A DNA stretch of 64,000 nucleotides. Origin: Aurantimonas sp. Leaf443 (GTDB lineage: Bacteria; Pseudomonadota; Alphaproteobacteria; Rhizobiales; Rhizobiaceae). How positions within the stretch are numbered: position 1 is the first letter of the stretch; every line of letters begins with the position of its first letter. Location: NCBI RefSeq assembly GCF_001425575.1, contig NZ_LMRD01000008.1, positions 143,171-207,170 on the forward strand, written 5' to 3'. The notes under the pieces were generated by a model. The model ran no database searches and had not been told where the DNA came from. It saw only the letters and a list, made by a program, of their open reading frames with translations. A program made the translations under genes and the position numbers. Positions 47,584 to 56,120 of the stretch are shown piece by piece.

Positions 47584-48426
47584 TTAGCAAGTCGGGTCTT
47601 TTGCGGATGGCGAGACGGTCGGGGTCGCCTGCCCCGGCGCGCGGCCCGACAGCGCCTCGGCGAGCGCCCGGGCCACCGCCCGCTCGGCGGTCGCCGCCAC
47701 GAGCTTGCGGTTGGAGGCGGCGGTGAAGGGCATCGGCTCGCAGAAGCGGATCTCGGCGTCGATGGCGCCCTCCTTCAGGAAGGCGAGGAGATGGGGGCCG
47801 AGCGCCACGTCGCCGGGCCAGGCGGCGATCGGGCGGGCGTAGCGCCCGAGCGGCAGGCCGTTCGCCCGCGTGTAGGCGATGGCCGCGGGCTGGACCATCA
47901 CCGTGTCCGCGCCCGAATGGGCGAGCGCGGCCTGCGCGGCGCCGAAGAGCGAGGTCTTGAAGGGCAGGACGAGATTGCCGTTCGAGGTCGTGCCCTCGGC
48001 GAAGAGCACCATCGCGTCGCCCGCGCTCATGCGCCGGGCGATGGCATCAGCCTGGTGCCCGGTGCGCCGGCGCGCCTCGCGCTCCACGAAGACGGTGCGC
48101 TGGAGGCGGGCGAGCAGGCCGAAGCCCGGCCAGCTGCGCACCTCGGCCTTGGCGATGAAGGAGATCTCGGCCGCCGCGCCCATGACCATGATGTCGGCCC
48201 AGGACTGGTGGTTGGCGGCGATGAGCAGCGGGCGCCCGCGCGCCGGCGCGCCGACGACGGTGACGCGCAGGCCCGCGACGCGGCAGGCGACGCGATGCCA
48301 CAGGCGCGGCAGGCGGGCGGCCAGCGGCCAGCCCCGGCGGGTGGCGAGGAGTTGCAGCGGCATGAGCAGAAGCGTCATCGCCACGAGGACGGCCGCCACC
48401 AGCGCGACGCGCAGCTTTCCGATCAC
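47584..48426 (-). CDS. 1-acyl-glycerol-3-phosphate acyltransferase-type protein (PlsC family)
   Basis: The 280-residue membrane-associated acyltransferase. An N-terminal membrane segment (VALVAAVLVAMTLLLMPLQLL) is followed by the catalytic HX4D motif NHQSWAD and the substrate motif FAEGTTSNGN (EGT). It may make phosphatidic acid; related rhizobial proteins (OlsA group) instead acylate lyso-ornithine lipid, which is of interest because an OlsB-like gene is at the end of the window. It lies between rimI (28 bp) and miaB (168 bp). Confidence 0.9.
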   Translation of the reverse strand: MIGKLRVALVAAVLVAMTLLLMPLQLLATRRGWPLAARLPRLWHRVACRVAGLRVTVVGAPARGRPLLIAANHQSWADIMVMGAAAEISFIAKAEVRSWPGFGLLARLQRTVFVEREARRRTGHQADAIARRMSAGDAMVLFAEGTTSNGNLVLPFKTSLFGAAQAALAHSGADTVMVQPAAIAYTRANGLPLGRYARPIAAWPGDVALGPHLLAFLKEGAIDAEIRFCEPMPFTAASNRKLVAATAERAVARALAEALSGRAPGQATPTVSPSAKDPTC

Positions 48427-48454
48427 GGGCGGCCCCCCGAAGGGACCGGCGCTC

Positions 48455-48982
48455 TCAGCGCTCGAAGGTCCGCTTCAGCACGAAGGCGCTGGTGCGCCGG
48501 CCGTCCTTGCCCTTGTAGTAGGCCGGCCGCCGGCCGACCTCCTCGAAGCGCAGCCGGGCGTAGAGCTTGCGGGCGGGGATGTTCTCCTCGTCCACTTCCA
48601 GGAACAGCGAGGTCGCGCGCTCGGCATGGAGATGGCGCAGCACGGCGTCCATCAGCATGCGGCCGATGCCCTGGCCGCGCGCGCCCTTTGAGACGGCGAT
48701 GGTGAGGATCTCGGCCTCGTCTTGCGTCAGACGCGCGAGGACGAAGCCCAGAAGCGCCCGCCGCGTGCCGCCCGTCGGCTTGACCACGAAGCCGAAGCTG
48801 CCGGACTGGCGCAGGAGCGCGGCCAGTTCCTCGCCCGTCCAGGCGCGGTCGAAGGCCTGCGAATGGATCTCGGCGGCCTCGTCGAGATCGGCATCCTCGA
48901 GCGGGGCGACCTGCGGCGGGCCGCCGCCCGTCAGTCCTTCCCAGAAGGACAGGGTCCAGACAAAGGGCAGATACCAGTACAT
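48455..48982 (-). CDS. rimI: Ribosomal protein S18 alanine N-acetyltransferase-like GNAT
   Basis: The 175-residue GNAT acetyltransferase. The acetyl-CoA binding loop is ILTIAVSKGARGQGIGRMLMDAVL (about 92-115) and the end LFLEVDEENIPARKLYARLRFEEVGRRPAYY is typical of RimI. An N-terminal stretch (MYWYLPFVWTLSFWEGL) is aromatic and unusual. It is next to tsaB, the usual pairing. In most Hyphomicrobiales a Fur/Mur gene follows; here the acyltransferase follows directly. Confidence 0.9.
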   Translation of the reverse strand: MYWYLPFVWTLSFWEGLTGGGPPQVAPLEDADLDEAAEIHSQAFDRAWTGEELAALLRQSGSFGFVVKPTGGTRRALLGFVLARLTQDEAEILTIAVSKGARGQGIGRMLMDAVLRHLHAERATSLFLEVDEENIPARKLYARLRFEEVGRRPAYYKGKDGRRTSAFVLKRTFER

Positions 48983-49126
48983 CGCTCCCTCTCCTCCCCG
49001 TCGCGCCTCGATATCCGCGACCCCTCGCCGGCAGAAGCTCCTCCGCCTCGCCCGGCCGCCTTGCGGCGCTCCACACCAATATAGCGAGAAATCCTTTCCG
49101 GCCTACGAAGGGCCGGGCCCGGCGGG

Positions 49127-49837
49127 TCACGATGCCGCCCCCGGACCGGCGGCCCCGAACAGGCCGGAGGGCGCCGGCGGCTTGGCGTCGGCCGAGCGCA
49201 GGTAGAGCGGTCGCGGCGGGCCGTCCGGGGCGCGCGCGGCGCACAGGCGCGCGAGCGCGGCGATCTCGACGCGCGCGGCCTCGAGGCCGATCTCGCAGCG
49301 CCCGGGGCCCAGATGCTCGCATGCCACGGACGCGCCGGAGCCGACGAGAAGCAAGGGCTCGCCCTTGCCGAGGGCGCCGCCGACGAACGCCTCCAGCGCC
49401 GTCGGCGCGATCGCCGCGGGAGGCGCGAGACAGGCGCCTTCGCTCGCATAGAGCGCCACATGCAACTCGCCGCGCTTGGCGTCGAGCACCGAGAGCACGG
49501 CGCGCCCGCGCGCGCGATAGGGCGCGGCCATCGCCTCCAGCGTGGTGACGCCGACCGCGGGAATAGCGAGCGCCAGCGCCAGCGCCCGCACGGCCGAGAC
49601 GCCGACGCGAACGCCGGTGAAAGAGCCGGGACCGACCGTCACGCCCAGCCGGCCGAGATCGCCGTAAGCGACGCCGGCCTCCGCCAGCGCCTCGGCGAGA
49701 AGGCCCATCAGCGCCTCGGCATGGCCCTTGGCCATCGGCGGCTCGCGCAGCGCCAGAATCGCGTCCGAACGCGCGTCGAGAAGGGCGAGCGAGCAGCGGT
49801 CGAAGGCCGTGTCGACGGCAAGGACGAGAGAGGACAT
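49127..49837 (-). CDS. tsaB: tRNA threonylcarbamoyladenosine biosynthesis protein TsaB
   Basis: Partner of TsaD/TsaE in making the t6A37 modification of ANN-decoding tRNAs. The 236-residue ASKHA-fold protein has LVLAVDTAFDRCSLALL (4-20), the conserved GHAEALMGLL and VTVGPGSFTGVRVGVSAVRALALAL blocks. ATG 49837 begins the fold; an upstream start at 49873 would add an arginine-rich tail. It is followed by rimI after about 145 bp. Confidence 0.95.
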   Translation of the reverse strand: MSSLVLAVDTAFDRCSLALLDARSDAILALREPPMAKGHAEALMGLLAEALAEAGVAYGDLGRLGVTVGPGSFTGVRVGVSAVRALALALAIPAVGVTTLEAMAAPYRARGRAVLSVLDAKRGELHVALYASEGACLAPPAAIAPTALEAFVGGALGKGEPLLLVGSGASVACEHLGPGRCEIGLEAARVEIAALARLCAARAPDGPPRPLYLRSADAKPPAPSGLFGAAGPGAAS

Positions 49838-49952
49838 GCGAGGCTCTATCGGCGCTCGGCGCGCGCGCCGCAAGCGTCTTGCGCGGGCGCGGCCGCAAGG
49901 GATCGCGCCCTTGCCTCGGGCGTCGCGGGGCGATGTGGCGGCGAGCTGCGGC

Positions 49953-50531
49953 TCAGGCCGCCTCCACCGCCTCGACGGTCTCCACCTCGGGCACGAAATG
50001 GCGCAGGAGGTTCTGGATGCCCTGCTTCAGCGTCGCCGTGGAGGACGGGCAGCCGGCGCAGGAGCCGCGCATGTTGAGATAGACCGTGCCGTCGCGGAAG
50101 CCGCGGAAGGTGATGTCGCCGCCGTCCTGCGCGACGGCCGGGCGCACGCGCGTCTCCAGGAGTTCCTTGATGGTCGCGACCGTGCCGGCCTGTGACTCCT
50201 CGAAGAACTCATCGCCGTCGTCGGGCACGTGCACGCCGCCGTGGCGATGCGCCATGACCGGCCGGTCCGACATGAAATGTTCCATGATGACGGCGAGGAT
50301 CGCCGGCTTCAGGTGCTGCCACTCGGCGCCCTCGCGGGTGACGGTGATGAAGTCGTAGCCGAAGAACACGCCCGTGACGTTCGGCACCGCCATGAGGGCG
50401 CTGGCGAGCGGCGAGCGCTCGGCGGCGTCCGCCGTGTCGCGGAACTCGGCCGTGCCCTCTTCCAGCACGACCTTGCCGGGCAGGAATTTCAGCGTCGCGG
50501 GGTTCGGCGTCGCTTCGGTCTGGATGAACAT
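49953..50531 (-). CDS. NifU-family iron-sulfur scaffold protein
   Basis: The 192-residue protein has an N-terminal Scaffold/Nfu_N domain (MFIQTEATPNPATLKFLPGKVVL) and a C-terminal NifU-like domain with Cys158 and Cys161 (RGSCAGCPSSTATLKQGI), which bind a cluster. It is the usual rhizobial Nfu-type protein that delivers iron-sulfur clusters. ATG 50531 is the canonical start. It lies between the universal stress gene and tsaB, conserved order in Hyphomicrobiales. Downstream clients could include MiaB. Confidence 0.95.
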   Translation of the reverse strand: MFIQTEATPNPATLKFLPGKVVLEEGTAEFRDTADAAERSPLASALMAVPNVTGVFFGYDFITVTREGAEWQHLKPAILAVIMEHFMSDRPVMAHRHGGVHVPDDGDEFFEESQAGTVATIKELLETRVRPAVAQDGGDITFRGFRDGTVYLNMRGSCAGCPSSTATLKQGIQNLLRHFVPEVETVEAVEAA

Positions 50532-50689
50532 CGGGCCAATCCTATCGCGTCTGTGGGGCGGGCCGCGCCTGACATGTCGGCGCCCCGGCGGGCGGGCCCG
50601 CCGGGCCCCAGCGCCGGCCGGCCTCCCGCAGCCATGCCTTGAGATAGGCGCAGCGGGCGGAGCGCGCAAGAACGCCCGCCGTCCGATCG

Positions 50690-51181
50690 TCAGCAGAGGC
50701 TGGCGATCTCCTCGTCGGTGAGCGAGGCGGGCACGATGGTGACGGGGATCGGGAAGGCCGCGCCCTTGCCCGCGACGGAGGAGACGAGCGGTCCCGGGCC
50801 TTCGGAGGATTCGCTGGCGGCCAGAACCAGGATGGCGATCTCGCGGTCGTTCTCGATCAGCGCGTCGATCGCCTCGATCGCCTTGCCCTCGCGCACCACG
50901 AGCTCGGATTCGATGCCGACGCTCTCGCGCAGGTCCTCGGCCACCCTGGAGATGCGCGCCTGCGCCTCCTCGGCCGCCTCCGCGCGCATGATCTTCTCGA
51001 CGCCCAGCCAGTGCTGGAAGTCGCCGGGGGCGATCACGTAGAGGAGGACGCAGCCGCCGCCGCTCGCCTTGGCGCGCCGCGCCGCATAGGCGGCGGCACG
51101 GCCGCATTCGGGCGTGTCGTCGATGATCGCGAGGAACTTGCGCTTGCCGCCGGCATCCCGGCCAATTCGTTTCGATACCAT
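50690..51181 (-). CDS. Universal stress protein
   Basis: The 163-residue UspA-fold protein. KRKFLAIIDDTPECGRAAAYAARRAKASGGGCVLLYVI is the first strand/helix pair, EDLRESVGIESELVVREGKAIEAIDALIENDREIAILVLAASE the middle, and GPLVSSVAGKGAAFPIPVTIVP the nucleotide-binding end, although the classical G-2x-G-9x-G(S/T) is only partly preserved. ATG 51181 gives MVSKRIGRDAGG. It lies 50 bp after trpS, the usual neighbour. Confidence 0.9.
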   Translation of the reverse strand: MVSKRIGRDAGGKRKFLAIIDDTPECGRAAAYAARRAKASGGGCVLLYVIAPGDFQHWLGVEKIMRAEAAEEAQARISRVAEDLRESVGIESELVVREGKAIEAIDALIENDREIAILVLAASESSEGPGPLVSSVAGKGAAFPIPVTIVPASLTDEEIASLC

Positions 51182-51231
51182 GGCGGCAAGATGGCGAAAG
51201 GCGGACGCTCCGGCAAGACGGAGCGTCGCCC

Positions 51232-52308
51232 TCAGCCGTGCAGGAAGCCGACGATGGACTTCACGTCCCGCATCGTCGCCTCGGCGATGGCGCCGGCGCG
51301 CTCGCCGCCATCCTTCAGCACCGCGTCGATATGGCCGGGATCGGCCTCCAGGCGCCGCATCTCTTCCGTGATGGGCGAGAGGACGTGGACGGCGAGATCG
51401 GCCAGCGCCGGCTTGAAGGCGGAGAACTGCTGGCCGCCGAACTCGGCGAGGATCTCGGCCACGGGGCGCCCGGCGAGCGCGGCGTAGATCGAGACGAGGT
51501 TGTCGGCCTCCGGCCGGCCCTTCAGCCCCTCGGCTTCCGAGGGCAAGGCGTCCGGATCGGTCTTGGCCTTGCGCACCTTGCGCGAGATGGCCTCCGCATC
51601 GTCGGTGAGGTTGATGCGCGACAGGTCCGACGGGTCGGACTTCGACATCTTCTTCGAGCCGTCCTTGAGGCTCATCACGCGCGTCGCCGCGCCCTCGATG
51701 AGCGGCTGCGTCACGGGGAAGTAGCCGCGCGCGGGAGCGGCGTCCGGCGCCTCGGCCGGCAGGTCCGTCGTGAGACCGAGCGCCTCGATGCGGGCCGCGA
51801 AGTCGTTGTTGAACTTCACCGCGATGTCGCGCGTCAGCTCCAGGTGCTGCTTCTGGTCGTCGCCCACCGGCACGTGCGTGGCCCGGTAGAGGAGAATGTC
51901 GGCGGCCATCAGCGAGGGATAGGCGAGAAGGCCGAGCGAGGCGTTCTCGCGGTCCTTGCCGGCCTTCTCCTTGAACTGCGTCATCCGGTTCATCCAGCCG
52001 ATGCGCGCCACGCAGTTGAACACCCAGGCGAGCTCGGCATGGCCGGAGACGCGGCTCTGGTTGAAGACGATGTGGCGCTTCGGGTCGATGCCGGCGGCGA
52101 GGAAGGCGGCGGTGATGGAGCGCGTCTGGCCGGCGAGATCCTCGTGCACCAGCTGGGCGGTGATCGAATGCAGGTCCACCACGCAATAGAGGCAGTCGTG
52201 GCTCTCCTGCAGCGTCACGAAGCGGCGGATGGCGCCGAGATAGTTGCCCAGATGCAGGTTTCCGGTGGGCTGGACGCCGGAAAAGACGCGGGGGGTGATG
52301 GCGGACAT
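51232..52308 (-). CDS. trpS: Tryptophanyl-tRNA synthetase
   Basis: Class I aminoacyl-tRNA synthetase charging tRNA-Trp. The 358-residue protein has the HIGH-like motif [12 protein letters not shown] (14-25) and the KMSKS motif in [42 protein letters not shown] is a typical internal block. Length matches the family. usp follows after 50 bp; upstream lies a non-core insert that separates trpS from murJ. Confidence 0.97.
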   Translation of the reverse strand: MSAITPRVFSGVQPTGNLHLGNYLGAIRRFVTLQESHDCLYCVVDLHSITAQLVHEDLAGQTRSITAAFLAAGIDPKRHIVFNQSRVSGHAELAWVFNCVARIGWMNRMTQFKEKAGKDRENASLGLLAYPSLMAADILLYRATHVPVGDDQKQHLELTRDIAVKFNNDFAARIEALGLTTDLPAEAPDAAPARGYFPVTQPLIEGAATRVMSLKDGSKKMSKSDPSDLSRINLTDDAEAISRKVRKAKTDPDALPSEAEGLKGRPEADNLVSIYAALAGRPVAEILAEFGGQQFSAFKPALADLAVHVLSPITEEMRRLEADPGHIDAVLKDGGERAGAIAEATMRDVKSIVGFLHG

Positions 52309-52737
52309 GGACAGGCTCCGGGGCGAGGCGGCAGGGCCCCGTCGGCGAGGATCATGGGCGCCGGTTCATGGCAGAGCAGGGCATCGCGATCAAGCGGGCG
52401 GGCGGGGCTCCGCGAGATCCCGGCGATGGTCCCAGGGATCTTCGAGGACCGCCGGGCTGCCGCAGGGCTCGCGGCGGGGCGCCTCCCCGGAAGCGGACGC
52501 AATCGTCCGCCGGGCGCGCCCCTCGTCGCCCAGCGCTCGAATTGGCCGAGCGGCGTGTCGGCCAGGAGCGCCAAGCCGAGCGCACGCCCGGACCGTTCGA
52601 TGGCGCGGTCGCAATCGTCGACGAGGAGGGCGCAACGGGCGAGGCGGCATGTCACGGCGATTGTCGGGGCCTCGGCCGTTTCATCCGGCACACCGTGCCT
52701 TATCTGCGGCGGGAGGAACTGGGAAAGGGCCTTGGCC
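52309..52737. other. Intergenic region between trpS and the plus-strand hydrolase
   Basis: About 430 bp between divergent genes. It must hold the trpS promoter and, on the other strand, that of the hydrolase, but no clear -35/-10 pair was found. The minus strand has a protein-like open frame near the hydrolase end that breaks down after about 80 codons (described as a possible pseudogene). Nothing else is recognised. Confidence 0.5.
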
Positions 52738-52739
52738 AT
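52390..52739 (-). pseudogene. Possible small frameshifted gene (unrecognised)
   Basis: Starting at an ATG at 52739 (its CATG overlaps the start of the plus-strand hydrolase), the minus strand reads about 80 codons of balanced composition, from MAKALSQFLPPQIRHGVPDE to GQFERWATRG, with mostly G/C third positions. After that this frame becomes arginine/proline-rich. A neighbouring frame reads SGEAPRREPCGSPAVLEDPW and ends at 52390. This could be one short gene broken by a frameshift, or chance in GC-rich DNA. No family is recognised. Confidence 0.22.
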
Positions 52740-53634
52740 GCAACGATCGATCGAGGTGACGGTGGCGGGATCGCGGCAGACGGTGGACTGCGACGAGAGC
52801 GGTTCGGGCGAGACGCTCGTTCTCCTGCCGGCCCTCTCCACCATCTCGACGCGCCGCGAGATGGCCCCGCTCGCCGAACGCCTGTCGCAGCGCTTCCGCA
52901 CCCTCGCCTATGACTGGCCGGGCTTCGGCGACGCGCCCAAGCGCCGCGCCGACTGGGCGCCGGCCGATCTCTGCGCCTTCCTCGAACAGGCGCTCGCCGC
53001 GCTGCCGGCCCCGCCCAAGGCCATCGTCGCGGCGGGACATGCGGCGACCTACGCGCTTCGCCAGGCGGCCGAGCATCCCGGCAGCGTGGAGCGGCTCGTC
53101 CTCGTCGCGCCCACCTGGCGCGGGCCCTTCCCGACCATGCTGAAGGACCGGCGCCCCCCCTGGCTCGCGCGCCTTCGCGCCGCGGTCGACGCTCCGCTCG
53201 CCGGCCAGGCGCTCTACCGCCTCAATGTCAGCGGCCCGATGATCGCCAAGATGACGCGCGAGCACGTCTTCGAGGACGAAGCCTTCCTGTCGGGCGCCCG
53301 CATGGCCGAGAAGAGGGCCGTGACCGCGGCGAAGGGCGCCCGCCACGCCTCGGTGCGCTTCGTGACCGGCGCGCTCGATCCGGTGACGAGCCGCGAGGCC
53401 TTCCTCGATCTCGCCCGGCGCGCCGGCGTGCCGATCCTCGTCGTCCTCGGCGAGGGCTCGCCGGCGAAGTCGCGCGCCGAGATGGAGGCGCTGGCCGCCC
53501 TGCCGGGCGTCGCCACGCTGCGGCTCGCCAAGGGGCGCCTGTCGCTGCACGAGGAGTTTCCCGACGCGGTGGCGGCGGCGATCGCGCCGTTCCTCGCGGG
53601 CGAGCCGACGTCCGGCGGGCACGCGCGACGCTGA
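52738..53634 (+). CDS. Alpha/beta-hydrolase-fold protein lacking the usual nucleophile serine
   Basis: The 298-residue protein has the fold of lipase/haloperoxidase-like hydrolases: LVLLPALSTISTRREMAPLAERLSQRF, then LAYDWPGFGDAPKRR, and VERLVLVAPTWRGP. The nucleophile elbow reads AAGHAATYAL (98-107), so the expected serine is alanine at about 102. A histidine near the end (SLHEEFPDAV) is kept. It may be a non-catalytic member or use a different mechanism. ATG 52738 is preceded by GGGAAAGGG. It lies on the plus strand in an otherwise minus-strand run, 85 bp before a GST gene. Function unknown. Confidence 0.8.
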   Translation: MQRSIEVTVAGSRQTVDCDESGSGETLVLLPALSTISTRREMAPLAERLSQRFRTLAYDWPGFGDAPKRRADWAPADLCAFLEQALAALPAPPKAIVAAGHAATYALRQAAEHPGSVERLVLVAPTWRGPFPTMLKDRRPPWLARLRAAVDAPLAGQALYRLNVSGPMIAKMTREHVFEDEAFLSGARMAEKRAVTAAKGARHASVRFVTGALDPVTSREAFLDLARRAGVPILVVLGEGSPAKSRAEMEALAALPGVATLRLAKGRLSLHEEFPDAVAAAIAPFLAGEPTSGGHARR

Positions 53635-53719
53635 ACGCTGCGTCTTCGGCCGGGCGCGTTGCCAGCGCGCGAGGCGCCATGCGAGGGGTCGGGCCCCGAA
53701 ATCGGCAGGATCCCTTTCC

Positions 53720-54325
53720 ATGAAGCTCTACTACAAGCCCGGCGCCTGTTCGCTCGCGCCCCATATCGTGGCGCGCGAGGCGGGCGTTGCGATCGACCTC
53801 GTCCCGGTGGATCTCGCCCGCAAGGAAATGCAGGACGGCGGCGACTACACGGCGGTGAACCCCAACGGCTACGTGCCGGCGCTCGACATCGGCGAGGGGC
53901 CGGTTCTGACGGAGGCCTCGGTCGTCGTGCAGTATATCGCCGATGCCGGGCCGCAGAGCGGCCTGATGCCGCCGGCGGGCGAGACGGCGCGCTACCGCGC
54001 CCAGCAATGGCTCGCCTTCGTGGCGACGGAGCTGCACAAGGGCTTCAGCCCCTTCTTCAAGCCGAACACGCCGGAGGCCACGAAGACCGCGCAGCGCGAG
54101 CACCTGACGCGGCGTCTCGGCTTCCTCGACGCGGCGCTGGCGGATCGCACCTACCTGATGGGCGAGACCTTCACCGCGCCCGACGCCTACGCCTTCACCG
54201 TGCTGCGCTGGGCGCCGGCGGCCGGCCTCGACGTCTCGACCTTCCCGAATGTCGCGCGCTTCATGGCGGCGGTCTCCGCCCGCCCGGCCGTCAAGGCCGC
54301 GCTCGCCGAGGAAGGAATCGCCTGA
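53720..54325 (+). CDS. Glutathione S-transferase (beta class)
   Basis: The 201-residue protein has a thioredoxin-like N-terminal domain starting MKLYYKPGACSLAPHIVAREAG, with the beta-class Cys10, NGYVPALDIGEGPVLTEASVVVQYIAD (glutathione binding, including the cis-proline) and an all-helical C-terminal domain (YLMGETFTAPDAYAFTVLRW). It is probably cytosolic, involved in detoxification or thiol chemistry. It follows the hydrolase-like gene on the plus strand, and the two may form a small detoxification operon. Convergent with murJ. Confidence 0.93.
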   Translation: MKLYYKPGACSLAPHIVAREAGVAIDLVPVDLARKEMQDGGDYTAVNPNGYVPALDIGEGPVLTEASVVVQYIADAGPQSGLMPPAGETARYRAQQWLAFVATELHKGFSPFFKPNTPEATKTAQREHLTRRLGFLDAALADRTYLMGETFTAPDAYAFTVLRWAPAAGLDVSTFPNVARFMAAVSARPAVKAALAEEGIA

Positions 54326-54377
54326 ACGGCCCGCGAGCCCCGGCGCCATAGGGCGCCGGGGCCGCGCCGGCGGGTCG

Positions 54378-56006
54378 TCAGGGCTTGCCGGCGGGCCTGG
54401 CCTTGCCGCGCCGGCGCTTCAGGAGGCCCGTCACCATCGTGCGGTCGACGGCGCCCGTCGCCAAGACGAGCCCGAAATAGGTCGCCATCGCCGCCGCGAT
54501 CAGGATGGCGAGCGCGGCGACCTGCAGATGCAGCGGCGCGCCCGAGCTCATCCACAGGCCGAACTCATCCTTCAGGTAGAGGAGGAGGAGGCCCATGAGG
54601 AGCGAGGAGAGGAGGACGAGCGAGGCCCGCTTCATCAGCTGGCGGTCGATCGCCCAGAGCCCCTTGCGCCACAGGCCGTGGAAGAGAAGCAGCGCGTTCA
54701 GCCAGCCGGCGAGCGTCGTGGCCAGCGCGATGCCGTCCTCCTCCATCCACCAGAACAGGAGGACGGAGAGGACCGTGTTGGCGCCGGCCGACAGGAGCGT
54801 GACGACCATGGGCGTGCGCGTGTCCTCGCGGGCGAAATAGCCGGGCGAGAAGACCTTGATGAGCACGAAGGCCGGCAGGCCCAGCGCGTAGAGCCCGAGG
54901 ACCGAGGCGACGAGGCCCGTGGCGGCCGGCTCGAAGGCGCCGCGCTCGTAGATGACGCGGATGATCGGTTCGGGGATGACGAAGAGCGCGACGGCCGCCG
55001 GCAGCGTCAGGAAGAGCGCGAATTCCAGGCTCCGGTTCTGCGTATGCTGCGCCTCGGCGAGGCGCCCGCCCTTCAGCGCGCGGGCAAGCTCGGGCAGGAG
55101 CACGACGGCGATGGCCACGCCCACCATGCCGAGCGGCAGCTGGTAGGGCCGGTCGGCATATTGCAGCGTGGAGACGGCGCCCGGCTTGAAGGAGGCGATC
55201 GCCTGGCCGACGAAGAGATTGATCTGGGTGATGCCGCCGATGAGGGCGGCCGGTCCCGCGAGCACCAGGAGGCGCCGCAGCCCCTTCGTCCAGCACGGGC
55301 GCCGCAGCTGCACGGAGAAGCCGGCCATGCGCATGGCGACCGTCACGGTCGCGAGCTGCGCGAGGCCGGCCACCAGAACGCCCCAGCTCATCAGGAAGCC
55401 CAGCCGCGTCGTGTCGGCGCCCTGCCACAGGCCGTAGGCGAGGACGGCGATGAGCACGATGTTGAGGATGGTCGGCGCCACGGCCGCCGCGAAGAAGCGG
55501 TGGAAGGCGTTGAGGATGCCCGAGACCATCGCCATCAGCGACATGCAGGCGAGATAGGGGAACATGATGCGCGAGAAGAGCACCGTGATCTCGAAGCGCT
55601 CCGCGCAGGAGAGGACGTTGCCGCCGAGCGAGGGATCGTCGACGCAGGCCCCGAGTCCCGGCGCGATGATCGTGCGCACCAGGCTCGGCATGAAGATCAT
55701 CGCCGCGATGGTCAGGACGGTCAGGACGACGAAGAGCGTGGAGAAGATCTCGCTCGCGAAGTCCCGCGCGCCGCCCTCCCCGTCCTCCTCCAGCGAGCGG
55801 GCGAAGAGCGGGATGAAGGCGGCGTTGAAGGCGCCCTCGGCGAAGAGCCGGCGGAAGAGGTTCGGGAAGCGGAAGGCGAGGTTGAACGCGTCCGCCACCG
55901 GCCCGACGCCGAGCGCGGAGGCCATCATCATCTCGCGCCCGAAGCCGAAGACGCGGCTGAAGAGCGTCGCGCCGCCGACGGTGGCGAACTTGGCGAGTAG
56001 TCCCAT
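54378..56006 (-). CDS. murJ: Lipid II flippase MurJ
   Basis: Flips lipid II across the inner membrane for peptidoglycan synthesis. The 542-residue protein has about 14 membrane segments and starts MGLLAKFATVGGATLFSRVFGFGREMMMASALG; NLFRRLFAEGAFNAAFIPLFA is a MurJ signature, with the arginines used in substrate binding present in this region. It follows glnD by about 115 bp. In other Hyphomicrobiales it is next to trpS; here a two-gene insert intervenes. Confidence 0.96.
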   Translation of the reverse strand: MGLLAKFATVGGATLFSRVFGFGREMMMASALGVGPVADAFNLAFRFPNLFRRLFAEGAFNAAFIPLFARSLEEDGEGGARDFASEIFSTLFVVLTVLTIAAMIFMPSLVRTIIAPGLGACVDDPSLGGNVLSCAERFEITVLFSRIMFPYLACMSLMAMVSGILNAFHRFFAAAVAPTILNIVLIAVLAYGLWQGADTTRLGFLMSWGVLVAGLAQLATVTVAMRMAGFSVQLRRPCWTKGLRRLLVLAGPAALIGGITQINLFVGQAIASFKPGAVSTLQYADRPYQLPLGMVGVAIAVVLLPELARALKGGRLAEAQHTQNRSLEFALFLTLPAAVALFVIPEPIIRVIYERGAFEPAATGLVASVLGLYALGLPAFVLIKVFSPGYFAREDTRTPMVVTLLSAGANTVLSVLLFWWMEEDGIALATTLAGWLNALLLFHGLWRKGLWAIDRQLMKRASLVLLSSLLMGLLLLYLKDEFGLWMSSGAPLHLQVAALAILIAAAMATYFGLVLATGAVDRTMVTGLLKRRRGKARPAGKP

Positions 56007-56120
56007 GAATGCTCTCGTGCCGTTTCCGGTGGGTCGGCCGTCGGCCCTTGAAGGGCGCGACGGCGAGGGAGCGGCGCGGGGTCCGGCCGCCCCGGATGGC
56101 GCGGCTTACAGCACCGGGCC

